Assembly (NCBI RefSeq): GCF_018829635.1
Contig: NZ_JAHKKG010000004.1
Coordinates: 620,001-684,000 of the forward strand
Source of the DNA: Paractinoplanes bogorensis
Lineage (GTDB): Bacteria > Actinomycetota > Actinomycetes > Mycobacteriales > Micromonosporaceae
DNA: 64,000 nt
Reading direction: 5' to 3'
Shown here: positions 42,505 to 51,353 of the stretch, one piece after another
Position numbering within the stretch: position 1 is the stretch's first letter
Layout: each line of letters opens with the position of its first letter
Made by a program: the position numbers and the translations under genes
Notes under the pieces: generated by a model
The model's input: the letters and a program-made list of their open reading frames with translations, nothing else
Database searches by the model: none
What the model was told of the DNA's origin: nothing

Positions 42505-43659
42505 GTGGACATCCCACAACGAGCACAACTTCTTCTCAGTCGTGTGAACGATCTCGCTCAGGTTCTGGTCACCGATGTTTGGCGCCAGTTACCCGGATAT
42601 GACGAGGACCGCATGGACCTCGCCGACCTGGCCGGCGCGATCACCCCCAACGTCCGGACCATGCTGCTCTGCGTGGCCGAGCACCGGCGGCCGGCGCCGG
42701 AGGAACTGACCACGGCGGCCGAGCTGGGGGAGCGGCGGGCCATCCAGGGCGTGCCGATCGAGGCGGTGGTGACGTCGTGGCACCGGGCCGAGCGCGAGGT
42801 CTTCTCGTGGCTGGCCACGGTGGCCGCCCCGCTGACCCCGGACGAGCACCGGCAGGTGACCCGCGACCTGGCCGCCGCGATCGATCTGATGACCACCACG
42901 TCGACCGAGGCCTACCGCCGCGCCCGTACGGAGGTGGCGGCGCACCTGGAGCAGATGGCCACCGACCTGGTGTCCCGGCTGACCGGCGGCGAACTGCTCG
43001 ACCCGGCCGTCATCGAGGACCGGGCCAAACTCATCGGCGTCGCCGTGCAGGGCGAACACCGGGCCTTGGCCGTACGCGGTTCGGCGCTGCTGCCCCGGGC
43101 CCAGCGCCTGGTCCTCGACGCGCTGCGCCCCCTGCTGCACAGCCGCACGGTGGTCGGCACCCGGGACGACGTGGCGGTGATCGTGACGCCCGAGGTGCCC
43201 GGCCTGATCGCCGCGCTGACCCGGGTCGTCCGCCGCGAGAACATGGTGATCGGCGTCGGCCTGCCCCGCCCCCGGTTCGGCGAGGTGGCCGGCTCGTGCC
43301 GCGAGGCGATGGCGGCGGCCGAGGCCGGACGGCGTACGGGAAACGCCGGGGTGGTGGAATTCGCCGCCGTGGCCGCCGACGTGCTGCTGCTGGAGAACCC
43401 GCTCGACGCCGGCCAGGTGGTGCGGAGCGCGCTGGGCCCGATCCTGGCCAAGCCGGCCCTGGTCGACACGCTGCGCGTCTACCTGCACAACGGCTTGTCG
43501 ACCCGGGCCACGGCGGTTGCCCTGCGTCTGCACGAAAACACGGTGACCTACCGCCTGCGCCAGATCACCGAGGCCCTCGACGCCGACGCTCCGGCCGCCC
43601 TGGTGCGGGCCGACATCCTCATGGCGCTGCGCTTTCGCGAGCTGGACGGGCCGCGGTGA
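42505..43659 (+). CDS. PucR family transcriptional regulator
   Basis: From the GTG at 42505 the product is 384 residues: an N-terminal sensory region (VNDLAQVLVTDVWRQLPGYDEDRMDLADLAG), a central GGDEF-like PucR region and the C-terminal PucR helix-turn-helix LSTRATAVALRLHENTVTYRLRQI. PucR regulators activate nitrogen and purine catabolism genes in response to an intermediate. It is divergent from the NCS1 operon and is probably its activator. An ATG at 42445 would add 20 residues. The 3' end overlaps the convergent MMPL gene by 41 bp. Confidence 0.85.
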   Translation: MDIPQRAQLLLSRVNDLAQVLVTDVWRQLPGYDEDRMDLADLAGAITPNVRTMLLCVAEHRRPAPEELTTAAELGERRAIQGVPIEAVVTSWHRAEREVFSWLATVAAPLTPDEHRQVTRDLAAAIDLMTTTSTEAYRRARTEVAAHLEQMATDLVSRLTGGELLDPAVIEDRAKLIGVAVQGEHRALAVRGSALLPRAQRLVLDALRPLLHSRTVVGTRDDVAVIVTPEVPGLIAALTRVVRRENMVIGVGLPRPRFGEVAGSCREAMAAAEAGRRTGNAGVVEFAAVAADVLLLENPLDAGQVVRSALGPILAKPALVDTLRVYLHNGLSTRATAVALRLHENTVTYRLRQITEALDADAPAALVRADILMALRFRELDGPR

Positions 43660-45634
43660 ACAGCCGCGGCGTCCACCACGCGCGCTCGCCGAGCAGGCCC
43701 ATCACGGCGGGGACGATCAGGCTGCGGATGACCAGCGCGTCCAGCAGCACGGCGGTGGCCATGCCGAGGCCCATCATCTGCAGCATGCGGTCGGGGCTGA
43801 GCAGGAACGCGCCGAAGACCACGACCATGATGGCCGCGGCGGCGGTGATCACGCTGCCGGTGGTGGCCAGGCCTTCCCGTACGGCGTGGGCGGCATCGCG
43901 CGTCCTCGTCCACTCCTCGTGCATGCGGGAGACCAGGAAGACCTCGTAGTCCATGGACAGGCCGAACACGATGGCGAAGATCATCACCGGGACGTAGGCC
44001 TCGATCGGGCCCGGTTCGGCCCCCAGCCAGCCGTTCTGGAAGACCAGCACCATCACGCCGAGCGAGGCGCCGATCGAGAGCAGGTTGAGGATCGCCGCCT
44101 TGATCGCGATCGCGATCGAGCGGAACACCAGCAGGAGCAACAACGCCGACAACCCGACGACGGCCCCGATGAACAGCGGGAACTTCGCGCTCACGGCCGA
44201 GCCGAAGTCGACGGCGGCCGCGGTCGGGCCACCCACCAGCACCCCTGAAGGCAGATCGGCGCGCAGAGCCTCGACCAGGTCGGCCGTCGCGGCGTCCTGC
44301 GGCGAGGTGGTGGGAAAGGCCAGGCTGGTGAACAGCTTCCCGTCCGCCGACGGCTGCGGTCCGGTCGCGCTCGCCACACCGGGATAGGTCTTCAAGGTCT
44401 CGTACGCGGCCGGGGCCGTCCGCTCGTCGGCCACCACCACCAGCGGGCCGTTGGCGCCCGGCCCGAACGCGCCGGCGATCAGGTCGTACGCCTGCCGGGT
44501 GGTGCTGGACGCGCTGTCGTTGCCCTCGTCGGCCAGCCCCAGCCGCATGTCGAGCGCGGGCACGCAGAGCGCGGCCAGCGCGGCGACCGCGATCAGCAGG
44601 GCCGGAACCGGACGGCGCTGCACCAGCGTGGCCCACGACCGCCAGCGGCGACCGGACTCGCGGCCTCTTTTTCGGATGCTCCGCTCCAGCCGCTTGCCGA
44701 AGATCGTGAGCAGCGACGGCAACAGGGTCAGCGAGGCCAGCATGGTCAGCAGCACGGTCAGGGTCACGCTGAGCGCCACGCCCTCGAGTGCGCTCAGCCC
44801 GAGCGTGTACAGCCCGAGGAGCGCGATGACGACCGTGGCCCCGGCGAACAGCACCGACCGGCCGGCCGTGTCGAGTGCCGTACGGCCGGCCTCCTCGCGG
44901 GACCGGCCCAGCAGCAACTCGGAGCGGAACCGCGCGAAGATGATCAGCGCGTAGTCGATGCCGACGCCGAGCCCGACCAGGATCAGCATCGGCGCCGTGT
45001 AGTCCGGAATGGTCAGCCCGTGCGAGGCCAGCCCGACCAGCCCGAACGTGGTGCCGACGGCGAACACGGCGGTGATCAGCGGCAGCGACGCGGCCAGCAG
45101 CGAGCCGAACAGGAACAGCAGGATCACCAGGGCGGCCAGCATCCCCGCGCCTTCACTCGCTCCGCCGCCGGACTCCTGGACCTCGCGGATCGCGTCGCCC
45201 GACAACTCGACCCGCAGGCCGTCCCGGTCGTGGCTGAGTCCGGTGTCGAGAATGGCCCGCTTGTCGGCCGACGGGATCAACCCCGCGGCGTCGTCCAGCA
45301 CGACGGTGGCCAGGCCCACCGTTTCTGTACGGGTCTCCGGCGGCTGAACCGCCGCCACGTGCGGGAGCTTCCGCAGGTCGGCCAGCAGCGCGTCGATCTG
45401 CGCCCGGCGCGCGTCGAGCCCGGCGTCGGCCTGCACGACCACGACCACGCTGTCGCCGCGCTGCTCGGTGACGTCCATCAACTGCTGCGACTCGGTGCCC
45501 GGCAGCGAGAAGTCGTTGCGGAAATCGCTGCCCGCCGCCGACGACCCGGCCAGGATCGCGGCCAGCGCGACCACCCAGAGCGCGATGGCGGCCCAGTGAT
45601 GTCGCTGGGACCAGCCCGCCAGTCGTTTCATCAT
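43619..45634 (-). CDS. MMPL family RND-type transporter
   Basis: The 671-residue protein has the MMPL layout: helix 1 near residue 14 (WAAIALWVVALAAILAG), an extracytoplasmic domain (about 40-150), a block of helices at 165-315, a second extracytoplasmic domain (about 365-470), and a last helix block (GAVVGLSALLLLLVFRSIAI and others). The MDYE-type motif (GLSMDYEVFLVSRMHEEW) is intact. It exports lipids or drugs by proton motive force. It is divergent from padR, so probable induction by exogenous compounds is inferred. Confidence 0.9.
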   Translation of the reverse strand: MMKRLAGWSQRHHWAAIALWVVALAAILAGSSAAGSDFRNDFSLPGTESQQLMDVTEQRGDSVVVVVQADAGLDARRAQIDALLADLRKLPHVAAVQPPETRTETVGLATVVLDDAAGLIPSADKRAILDTGLSHDRDGLRVELSGDAIREVQESGGGASEGAGMLAALVILLFLFGSLLAASLPLITAVFAVGTTFGLVGLASHGLTIPDYTAPMLILVGLGVGIDYALIIFARFRSELLLGRSREEAGRTALDTAGRSVLFAGATVVIALLGLYTLGLSALEGVALSVTLTVLLTMLASLTLLPSLLTIFGKRLERSIRKRGRESGRRWRSWATLVQRRPVPALLIAVAALAALCVPALDMRLGLADEGNDSASSTTRQAYDLIAGAFGPGANGPLVVVADERTAPAAYETLKTYPGVASATGPQPSADGKLFTSLAFPTTSPQDAATADLVEALRADLPSGVLVGGPTAAAVDFGSAVSAKFPLFIGAVVGLSALLLLLVFRSIAIAIKAAILNLLSIGASLGVMVLVFQNGWLGAEPGPIEAYVPVMIFAIVFGLSMDYEVFLVSRMHEEWTRTRDAAHAVREGLATTGSVITAAAAIMVVVFGAFLLSPDRMLQMMGLGMATAVLLDALVIRSLIVPAVMGLLGERAWWTPRLFTAARPARESAAP

Positions 45635-45663
45635 GAGGTTCTCCCCGTTAAGTAGCGTGACTA

Positions 45664-45710
45664 CATGTAGACGGCCAACATAACGGGGTCGTGTGTAGGC
45701 TGTCTACATG
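45664..45710. promoter_or_regulatory. Paired inverted repeat, likely PadR operator
   Basis: CATGTAGAC at 45664-45672 and GTCTACATG at 45702-45710 are exact inverted copies 29 bp apart. The first also forms CTACATGTAG at 45661-45670. The right arm covers the padR start codon. Arms containing ATGT/ACAT are typical of PadR sites. Confidence 0.65.
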
Positions 45711-46052
45711 AAAGCCGACGCTCTCCGCGGCCACCTCGACGCCCTGATCCTGGCCACGCTCGAGCACTCGCCGCTGCACGGCTACGCGATCATCGAGGCC
45801 CTGGCCGCCCGCAGCGGCGGCGAGCTCGACCTGCCCACCGGCACGGTCTATCCGGCCCTGCGACGTCTGGAGAGCGCGGGTTACCTGCGCAGCGACTGGT
45901 CCGAGGAGACCGGGCGCCGCCGCCGGACGTACACGTTGTCCCGGGCCGGCCACAAACAGTTGGCCGCCGCCCGCAGCGAGTGGACGACGTTCTCGCGGGT
46001 CGTCGGCGGCCTCCTAGGGGGCATACCGGATGCGGGCCCGGGCTTTCCGTAG
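45708..46052 (+). CDS. PadR family transcriptional regulator
   Basis: The 114-residue protein is a PadR winged helix: LRGHLDALILATLEHSPLHGYAIIEALAARSGGELDLPTG, TVYPALRRLESAGYLRSDW and RRRRTYTLSRAGHKQL. PadR proteins repress transporter genes and release on ligand. It is divergent from the MMPL gene and upstream of a permease-prefix membrane protein, so it is the probable repressor of both. Its ATG lies inside an inverted repeat, suggesting autoregulation. Confidence 0.88.
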   Translation: MKADALRGHLDALILATLEHSPLHGYAIIEALAARSGGELDLPTGTVYPALRRLESAGYLRSDWSEETGRRRRTYTLSRAGHKQLAAARSEWTTFSRVVGGLLGGIPDAGPGFP

Positions 46053-46065
46053 GAAGGATGGGCGC

Positions 46066-46725
46066 GTGACCTATGTTGCGCGGCTCGACGCCGCCCTCGT
46101 CGGGCCACGTCGGGCCCGACGCGACCTGCTGCAGGAGGCGGCCGACCACCTCGACGACGCCACCGAAGCGCTGGTCGGGGCCGGCTACCCCGAAGCGGAG
46201 GCGCGGGCGCGGGCCGAGGCCGACTTCGGCCCGGTCGACGTGGTGGCCGCCGGCTATCAGACCACTCTGGCCGTGGCCGCGTCCCGTCGTACGGCGTGGC
46301 TCCTGCTGGCCGCCCTCATCGGTCAGCCGTTCCTGTGGGACGAGGGGATCGACCTGATCGGCCTGGCCCACGGGAGCGCACCCGGCACCCGGACGTACGC
46401 CGTGCTCAACGAGACGATCGAGGTCGTCGGCGGGCTGATGCTGCTCGGCGCGGTCGCCGCCGTCGTGGCCGCCGGGATCGGCAACCGCTGGGTGCACGCC
46501 GGCCGCCGGATCGCGCGGGCCACCGCGGCGCTCACCCTGGTGGCCGTCGTCTTCCTGCCGCTGAACGCGGCCGGCCTGCTCACGGCCAGTGCCGACGGGC
46601 CCGCGGTGTGGTGCGTCGTGCTGGTGCTGCTGGTGCTACCGCTGCTGGTGGCGGCGGGCAGCGCCCGCCACACCCTGGCCGCGGCGGCCCCTACGCCTCC
46701 CCGGACGGCGGGCCGGGCACAGTAG
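46066..46725 (+). CDS. Membrane protein with permease-prefix domain
   Basis: The 219-residue product from the GTG at 46066 has an N-terminal helical prefix (about 1-65, including LLQEAADHLDDATEALVGAG and AEARARAEADFGPVDVVA), the pattern of proteins that pair with PadR, then four membrane helices. AGGAAGG lies eight bases upstream. The gene follows padR by 13 bp and is probably in its transcript. The role is unknown. Confidence 0.78.
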   Translation: MTYVARLDAALVGPRRARRDLLQEAADHLDDATEALVGAGYPEAEARARAEADFGPVDVVAAGYQTTLAVAASRRTAWLLLAALIGQPFLWDEGIDLIGLAHGSAPGTRTYAVLNETIEVVGGLMLLGAVAAVVAAGIGNRWVHAGRRIARATAALTLVAVVFLPLNAAGLLTASADGPAVWCVVLVLLVLPLLVAAGSARHTLAAAAPTPPRTAGRAQ

Positions 46726-47692
46726 CCCGGCCGTGCGCGATCACGATGGGCGGCGGGCGGCGCCGGCGCCGGGAGCGGCGCAGCAGTAACCACGTGACGA
46801 GCAGGCCCGCGGCGACCACCCCGGCCGTGGCCGCGGCCAGTGCGATCAGCAGGCGGTCCGGTCCGTCGGCGGGTGGTGCGGCGGCCGGGGCGGCCAGGGT
46901 GACGTCGGCGGTCAGGGTCAGGTCGGGTGTGGTGACCTGCACCGGAACCGTGGTCGGGAGGTCGAGCGGGGTCGGGAACGTGACCAGGTAGCGGCTGCTC
47001 AGCGTCGTCTCGACCTGGTCGAGGGCCGGCACCACGGCGGGATTGCCGGCGGGCGCGAAGAAACCGCCGGTGGCCTCGGCGGCGGCCGTCCAATAGGGGC
47101 TGGCGTCGGCGGTGGTGGCCACGACCAGGATGACCCCCGCCGCCTTGAACTTCTCGGCCAGGTCGCCCGCCGAAAGACCGCCGGCGTCGGCGGCGCCGGT
47201 GTAGACGACGGCTATCTTGCGGCCCGCGGGGACGTCGGGGAACTGGGCGGCGGCCAGACTCAGGGCCTGGGCCGTGTCGCGGGGGCCCTTGGGCTCGACG
47301 GCGTCCAGGGCGGCCACGATGCCGGTCGGGTCCTGCTGCGGCGGGGCGATCACGGTGGCGGGGGCCGAGTCGCCGATCACCGTGGCCCGGGTGCCGGTCG
47401 GTGCCTCGAGGATGAACCGGGCGCCGGCGCTGAGCCAGGCCGGAACCGCCCGTACGTCGGTGGCCGACGTGTCGACCACGATCGTCACGGCCAGACCGGC
47501 CGACATCAGCGGGACGACCGGGACGGTGCGGCGCTCGCCGTCGATCGTCACCGCGGCCGAGCCGGGGGCGGGGCCGCCGGCCGCGCTCAGGTCGACCACC
47601 ACCGAGGTCTGGTCGCCGTCGGCCAGCACCGCCTCGACCGGCAGCGGGACGGCCACGGCCAGCAGCAGGGCGGCGAGAGCCTCAGACCACAT
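46691..47692 (-). CDS. VWA-like domain protein with C-terminal membrane anchor
   Basis: The 333-residue protein has a signal peptide, a region of about 230 residues with a von Willebrand A-like core (AVTIVVDTSATDVRAVPAWL as a MIDAS-like start, RKIAVVYTGAADAGGLS), a Pro/Ala linker, then one membrane helix (LLIALAAATAGVVAAGLLVTWLLL) and a basic tail. It is anchored outside the membrane. No LPXTG is present. It overlaps the sortase gene by 11 bp and is probably part of that system. Confidence 0.75.
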   Translation of the reverse strand: MWSEALAALLLAVAVPLPVEAVLADGDQTSVVVDLSAAGGPAPGSAAVTIDGERRTVPVVPLMSAGLAVTIVVDTSATDVRAVPAWLSAGARFILEAPTGTRATVIGDSAPATVIAPPQQDPTGIVAALDAVEPKGPRDTAQALSLAAAQFPDVPAGRKIAVVYTGAADAGGLSAGDLAEKFKAAGVILVVATTADASPYWTAAAEATGGFFAPAGNPAVVPALDQVETTLSSRYLVTFPTPLDLPTTVPVQVTTPDLTLTADVTLAAPAAAPPADGPDRLLIALAAATAGVVAAGLLVTWLLLRRSRRRRRPPPIVIAHGRATVPGPPSGEA

Positions 47693-48254
47693 CGGCGTAC
47701 GCGATCACGTTGTCACGATAACTGCCGGCCGCGTGGTCGAACGTGCCGCCGCAGGTGACCAGGCGCAGTGTGGGGTCGAGGGACGGGGCGTACACGAGGT
47801 CGGTCGGGAAGCGGGTCTTCTCCACGCGCGACACCTTCGTGATCGTGAACTTGGCGACGCTCTTGTCGGCCCGGACCACCTCGACCAGGGTGCCGGCCTT
47901 GACCTTGTGCAGGCCGGCGAAGATGCCCGGCCCCGCCTTGGAGTCGACGTGGCCGAGGATCACCGCCGGACCGTCCTGGCCGGGGCGCGGGCCGCCGTCG
48001 AACCAGCCCGCCTCGTGCACGCTCTCCGGCACCTCGACCGCGCCGTCGTCCTGCAGCCCGAGGTCGATGATCGGGCTGTCGACATGGAGCGCCGGGATTC
48101 GGAGGCGTACGGGAAGCGCGGTTTTCTCGTAGGTCGTGCTGGAGCGGAAATCGTCAGCCGGAGCGGACGAAGCCGGCGCCGGCGCGACCGGTGGGGAGGA
48201 GCCGTGGCACGACGAAAGAAGCACCAGGAGAAACAGGGCGAGGAGGCGGCGCAT
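47682..48254 (-). CDS. Class F sortase
   Basis: The 190-residue protein has a lipoprotein-like signal (LLSSC, Cys16) and a sortase barrel with catalytic His102 (GHVDSKAGPGIF), Cys168 (LVTCGG) and Arg180 (SYRDNV). TLRLVTCGG and the short length place it in class F, the actinobacterial class. Sortases cleave at a C-terminal motif and attach the protein to another chain. The ATG at 48254 is used. It overlaps the VWA gene and lies 1 bp after a secreted helical protein gene, so these are the likely partners. Confidence 0.87.
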   Translation of the reverse strand: MRRLLALFLLVLLSSCHGSSPPVAPAPASSAPADDFRSSTTYEKTALPVRLRIPALHVDSPIIDLGLQDDGAVEVPESVHEAGWFDGGPRPGQDGPAVILGHVDSKAGPGIFAGLHKVKAGTLVEVVRADKSVAKFTITKVSRVEKTRFPTDLVYAPSLDPTLRLVTCGGTFDHAAGSYRDNVIAYADVV

Positions 48255-48255
48255 C

Positions 48256-49539
48256 TCAGACGTGCCCGGCCAATCCGCCGAAGCCGGTCGCCGCACCACC
48301 CTTGGGCAGCTTGGCCGCCACCGTCGAACCGAACGCGTCGGCCAGGGTCCGGGCCAGGTGGAACATGTGGTCGTAGGTCTCGTAGGCGATGTCGTGGGCC
48401 GACTGGTAGTTCTTGGCCGCGTAGAGGTCGGCGTGCTGCATCAGCATCCGGTCGTGCTCGCCGAGCGCGGCCTCGAGCGCGGCCGGCGTGGCCCGCCCGT
48501 TCGTCGCGGCCGAGAGGAACTTGGCCAGATCCTTCTGGAACTTGGTCAGGGTGTCGCGCGCCATCTGCTGCTTGGCCGTGTCCTTGGCCGCGGTCGCCGC
48601 CGCGTACGCCACCAGCGCCTCGACGTGCGTGCCCCAGAGCTGCTGGAACTGCTTGGCCGCGGCCGCGTTGAACAGCGTGTCGACGGCGGCGGCGATGTCG
48701 CTGGTGTTGGCGTTCATCGACTGGCCCGAGGCGGTGAAATCGGGCGTCCGGGTCACCGCGGCGCGGGTCGTGTCCTCGATCAGCACGGCGTGCTCGGCCA
48801 GCAGCTTGCCCAGTTGCGAGCGCAGCCGCCACACCGGCTCGTCCAGCACCGCCGTGTCGGACGGCGGGAGCAGCGCCTTGGCCAGGCCCAGACCCAGGTC
48901 GTACGTGTGCTGGAACCCCATCCGGAAGAGCTCGTCGGCCTTGGTGTAGTCGCCGGCCGCGTACGCGTCGGCCTGCCCGGTCAGGTGCTCGATGTGCGTG
49001 ACGACGAGGGGCAGGGCGGTGGCCATCGGGAGCCGCCCCTGCGACGCCCCGGAGAAGAACTGGGCCAGCCGGGTCTCGTACTCGGTGAGCTCGGCGAGCG
49101 CCTTCGCCTTGGCGGTGTCGTCGTGGTCGGCGAGCGCACCCGCGTACGCGAAGAGCATGACGACGTGCTCCGACCACAGTGGCCGGAATTTGGCCGCGGT
49201 GGCGTCGCCGAACAGTTTGCCGACCAGACCGGTCATGTCGTCCGTGTTGCGGCCCAGCGAGGCATTTGCCGCCTGCACGAAGTCGTCGTCGCCGCGGAAC
49301 CGGCTGCGCATCATGTTCGACGCCAGCACCGAGTGCTGCCCGAGCAGCGCCTCGAAGTCGACGGCCAGGTCGGCCGGGCTGGTGCTGTCGGGCGCCGCCT
49401 TCACTTCCGCCCCGGCCACCATGCGGCCGACCGTGGTCGTCGTCGCCTCCGACGGCGCCACCAGACGCACCGCCGTCACGGTCGCCGCCGTCGCGGTGAC
49501 CACGGCGACCGCCGCGATCCGATATCCCAGTTTCCGCAT
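48256..49539 (-). CDS. Secreted protein with duplicated helical domain, probable sortase partner
   Basis: The 427-residue protein has a signal peptide (GYRIAAVAVVTATAATVTAVRL) and two tandem copies of a roughly 150-residue helical domain. Matching elements are FGDATAAKFRPLWSEHVVML and FNAAAAKQFQQLWGTHVEAL, LAQFFSGAS and LAKFLSAAT. The C-terminus is LPKGGAATGFGGLAGHV, with an LPKGG element but no membrane helix or basic tail. Class F sortase neighbours often carry a P.GG..TG element (recalled), which fits here. The domain family is not recognised. Confidence 0.75.
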   Translation of the reverse strand: MRKLGYRIAAVAVVTATAATVTAVRLVAPSEATTTTVGRMVAGAEVKAAPDSTSPADLAVDFEALLGQHSVLASNMMRSRFRGDDDFVQAANASLGRNTDDMTGLVGKLFGDATAAKFRPLWSEHVVMLFAYAGALADHDDTAKAKALAELTEYETRLAQFFSGASQGRLPMATALPLVVTHIEHLTGQADAYAAGDYTKADELFRMGFQHTYDLGLGLAKALLPPSDTAVLDEPVWRLRSQLGKLLAEHAVLIEDTTRAAVTRTPDFTASGQSMNANTSDIAAAVDTLFNAAAAKQFQQLWGTHVEALVAYAAATAAKDTAKQQMARDTLTKFQKDLAKFLSAATNGRATPAALEAALGEHDRMLMQHADLYAAKNYQSAHDIAYETYDHMFHLARTLADAFGSTVAAKLPKGGAATGFGGLAGHV

Positions 49540-49709
49540 AGCCTCGCCAGCCGGTCGTTCCTGCAGGTCAGGTTTCGCGAGCCGACCATACGCCCGATCC
49601 GGATGACCTTCGACTCCACCGGACGGATGAGGCATGCCGACACATGTACCGATGGTGATCAATAGTTCGCCGACGTTCGGGGAACGCCGATCGGGGTAAG
49701 TTCGGGCGT

Positions 49710-51116
49710 ATGACGGCGGCCGGCGACCTCATCGGCTCGCGCTGGCGTGTGCTCGGACCGCTGGCCAAGGGCGGGCTCGGCCATGTCTGGCTGGGCGCCG
49801 ACGAACGCACCGGCCGCACGGTGGCACTCAAGAAGTGCGGCCTGCCCAAATCATTGACGGCGGAGAAGCGTTCCCTCGTACGCCTGTGGGTGCCCCGAGA
49901 GGCACGCGCCTTCGCCCGGATCCAGCACCCCAACGTCATCCGCACCCTCGACGTGCTGCTCGACGGCGACGCCCCGTGGATCGTCATGGAGTACGTGCCG
50001 TCCCGCTCGCTGCTCGACGTGATCCTGGCCGACGGCCCGCTCCCGCCCGCCCGGGTCGCCGCGATCGGCCTCGACCTGCTGGCCGCACTGACCGCCTCGT
50101 GGGACGCCGACGTGCTGCACCTCGACGTCAAACCGTCCAACGTGCTGATCGCCGAGGACGGCCGCGCCGTGCTGACCGACTTCGGCCCGGCCGGCAGCAA
50201 GGCCGGGGTGGCCGCCCTGGCCGAGGCCGAGGTCATCCTGGGCTCACCCAAATACGTGGCCCCCGAGCGGCTCTTCGAGCTGATCACCGACGAGCGCTCC
50301 GACCTGTGGTCGCTGGGCGCGACGCTCTACCACGCGGTCGAGGGCCGCACCCCGTTCACCCGCGAGACCACCGACGACGCCCTGCACGCGGCCGACGCGG
50401 GCCGCCCCGACCCGGCCGTGCTGGCCGGCCCGCTCGAGCCGGTGCTGTTCGGCCTGATGCGCCGCGACCCGGCCGAACGCATGGCGGCGGCCGAGGTCCG
50501 CCGCCGGCTCCGCCGCATCGCCCCGGCCAGCCGCCGCACCCGCGTACTGCGTACGGCCACCGCGGTCGCCGCGGCCGGGGCGGTCGCGTTCGCCGGGGTG
50601 GCGTTCGCCGGCCAGAGCCCGTCGCCGGCCCCGTCGTCCTCGCCGACGCCGCCGCCGAGCGCACCGGCCCAGGTGGCCGCGCCCGCGCCGACCCTGCCGC
50701 CCGGTTTCGTCTGGTGGACCCACCAGCGCGCCGACTTCCGGGTCGCCATGCCCAAGACCTGGAAGCCGGCCTGGAAGGCGGGCACGCTGCGCTGCACGTC
50801 CCCGACCGGCCACCCGACGATGACCGTGTCCCCGTGGACCGACCCCGGCAACGTGCTGGCGGCCCTGACCCGGGCCGAGTCGGAGAAACCGCCGCCGGGC
50901 TACCGCCGCCTGCGCATCCAGCCGCTGGACGACAGCCCCGGCGCCATCTGGGAATACACATTCCAGGATCCACAGGCGGGCCGCATGCGAGCAATGCGCC
51001 AGGTCGTCAAGGTCGGCCCGTCCTGGTACGCCCTCGACTGGCGGGCCCCGGCCACGGACTGGGCAACCGACCTGCCGACCCTGCTCGAGGTCGTACCGAC
51101 CCTGACCGTCAAGTAG
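49710..51116 (+). CDS. Serine/threonine protein kinase with extracytoplasmic domain
   Basis: The 468-residue protein has a Hanks-type kinase domain (about 10-265) with a glycine loop AKGGLG, Lys41 (VALKK), catalytic Asp139 in HLDVKPSN, DFG at 157-159 and the APE motif in VAPERL. HLD replaces HRD, so the arginine that senses activation-loop phosphorylation is missing. A membrane helix follows (about 280-300), then a Pro/Ser linker and an outer domain of about 130 residues without PASTA repeats. It signals from the cell surface; the ligand is unknown. Confidence 0.87.
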   Translation: MTAAGDLIGSRWRVLGPLAKGGLGHVWLGADERTGRTVALKKCGLPKSLTAEKRSLVRLWVPREARAFARIQHPNVIRTLDVLLDGDAPWIVMEYVPSRSLLDVILADGPLPPARVAAIGLDLLAALTASWDADVLHLDVKPSNVLIAEDGRAVLTDFGPAGSKAGVAALAEAEVILGSPKYVAPERLFELITDERSDLWSLGATLYHAVEGRTPFTRETTDDALHAADAGRPDPAVLAGPLEPVLFGLMRRDPAERMAAAEVRRRLRRIAPASRRTRVLRTATAVAAAGAVAFAGVAFAGQSPSPAPSSSPTPPPSAPAQVAAPAPTLPPGFVWWTHQRADFRVAMPKTWKPAWKAGTLRCTSPTGHPTMTVSPWTDPGNVLAALTRAESEKPPPGYRRLRIQPLDDSPGAIWEYTFQDPQAGRMRAMRQVVKVGPSWYALDWRAPATDWATDLPTLLEVVPTLTVK

Positions 51117-51353
51117 CGCGCCGCCGCCGGTCTAGGAGAGGCCGAGGACCCGTCCGGCCAGGCCGGCGTCGTGAAAGCGCGAGTACCTCGTCCGGGCGTG
51201 CATGACCTGCACAGCGAAGCGGTTTCGCTGCCGGCGCCGGGCCGAGAGCCGCCCAGGGCCCGAGGACGCGCGTCTGGTCCCCGCCGCCGGCCACGTACGT
51301 GTGCGCGTGCGGCTCCATGGCGAAGCCGTGCGGCAGCCGCGCGGCCCCGGTCG
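51117..51353. other. 237-bp gap, possible gene relic
   Basis: On the minus strand a stop-free stretch reads PHGFAMEPHAHTYVAGGGD and continues in one frame, which looks more like protein than random GC-rich DNA. It has no start or ribosome binding site of its own and I cannot name a family. It could be the 3' relic of a gene. Confidence 0.3.
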
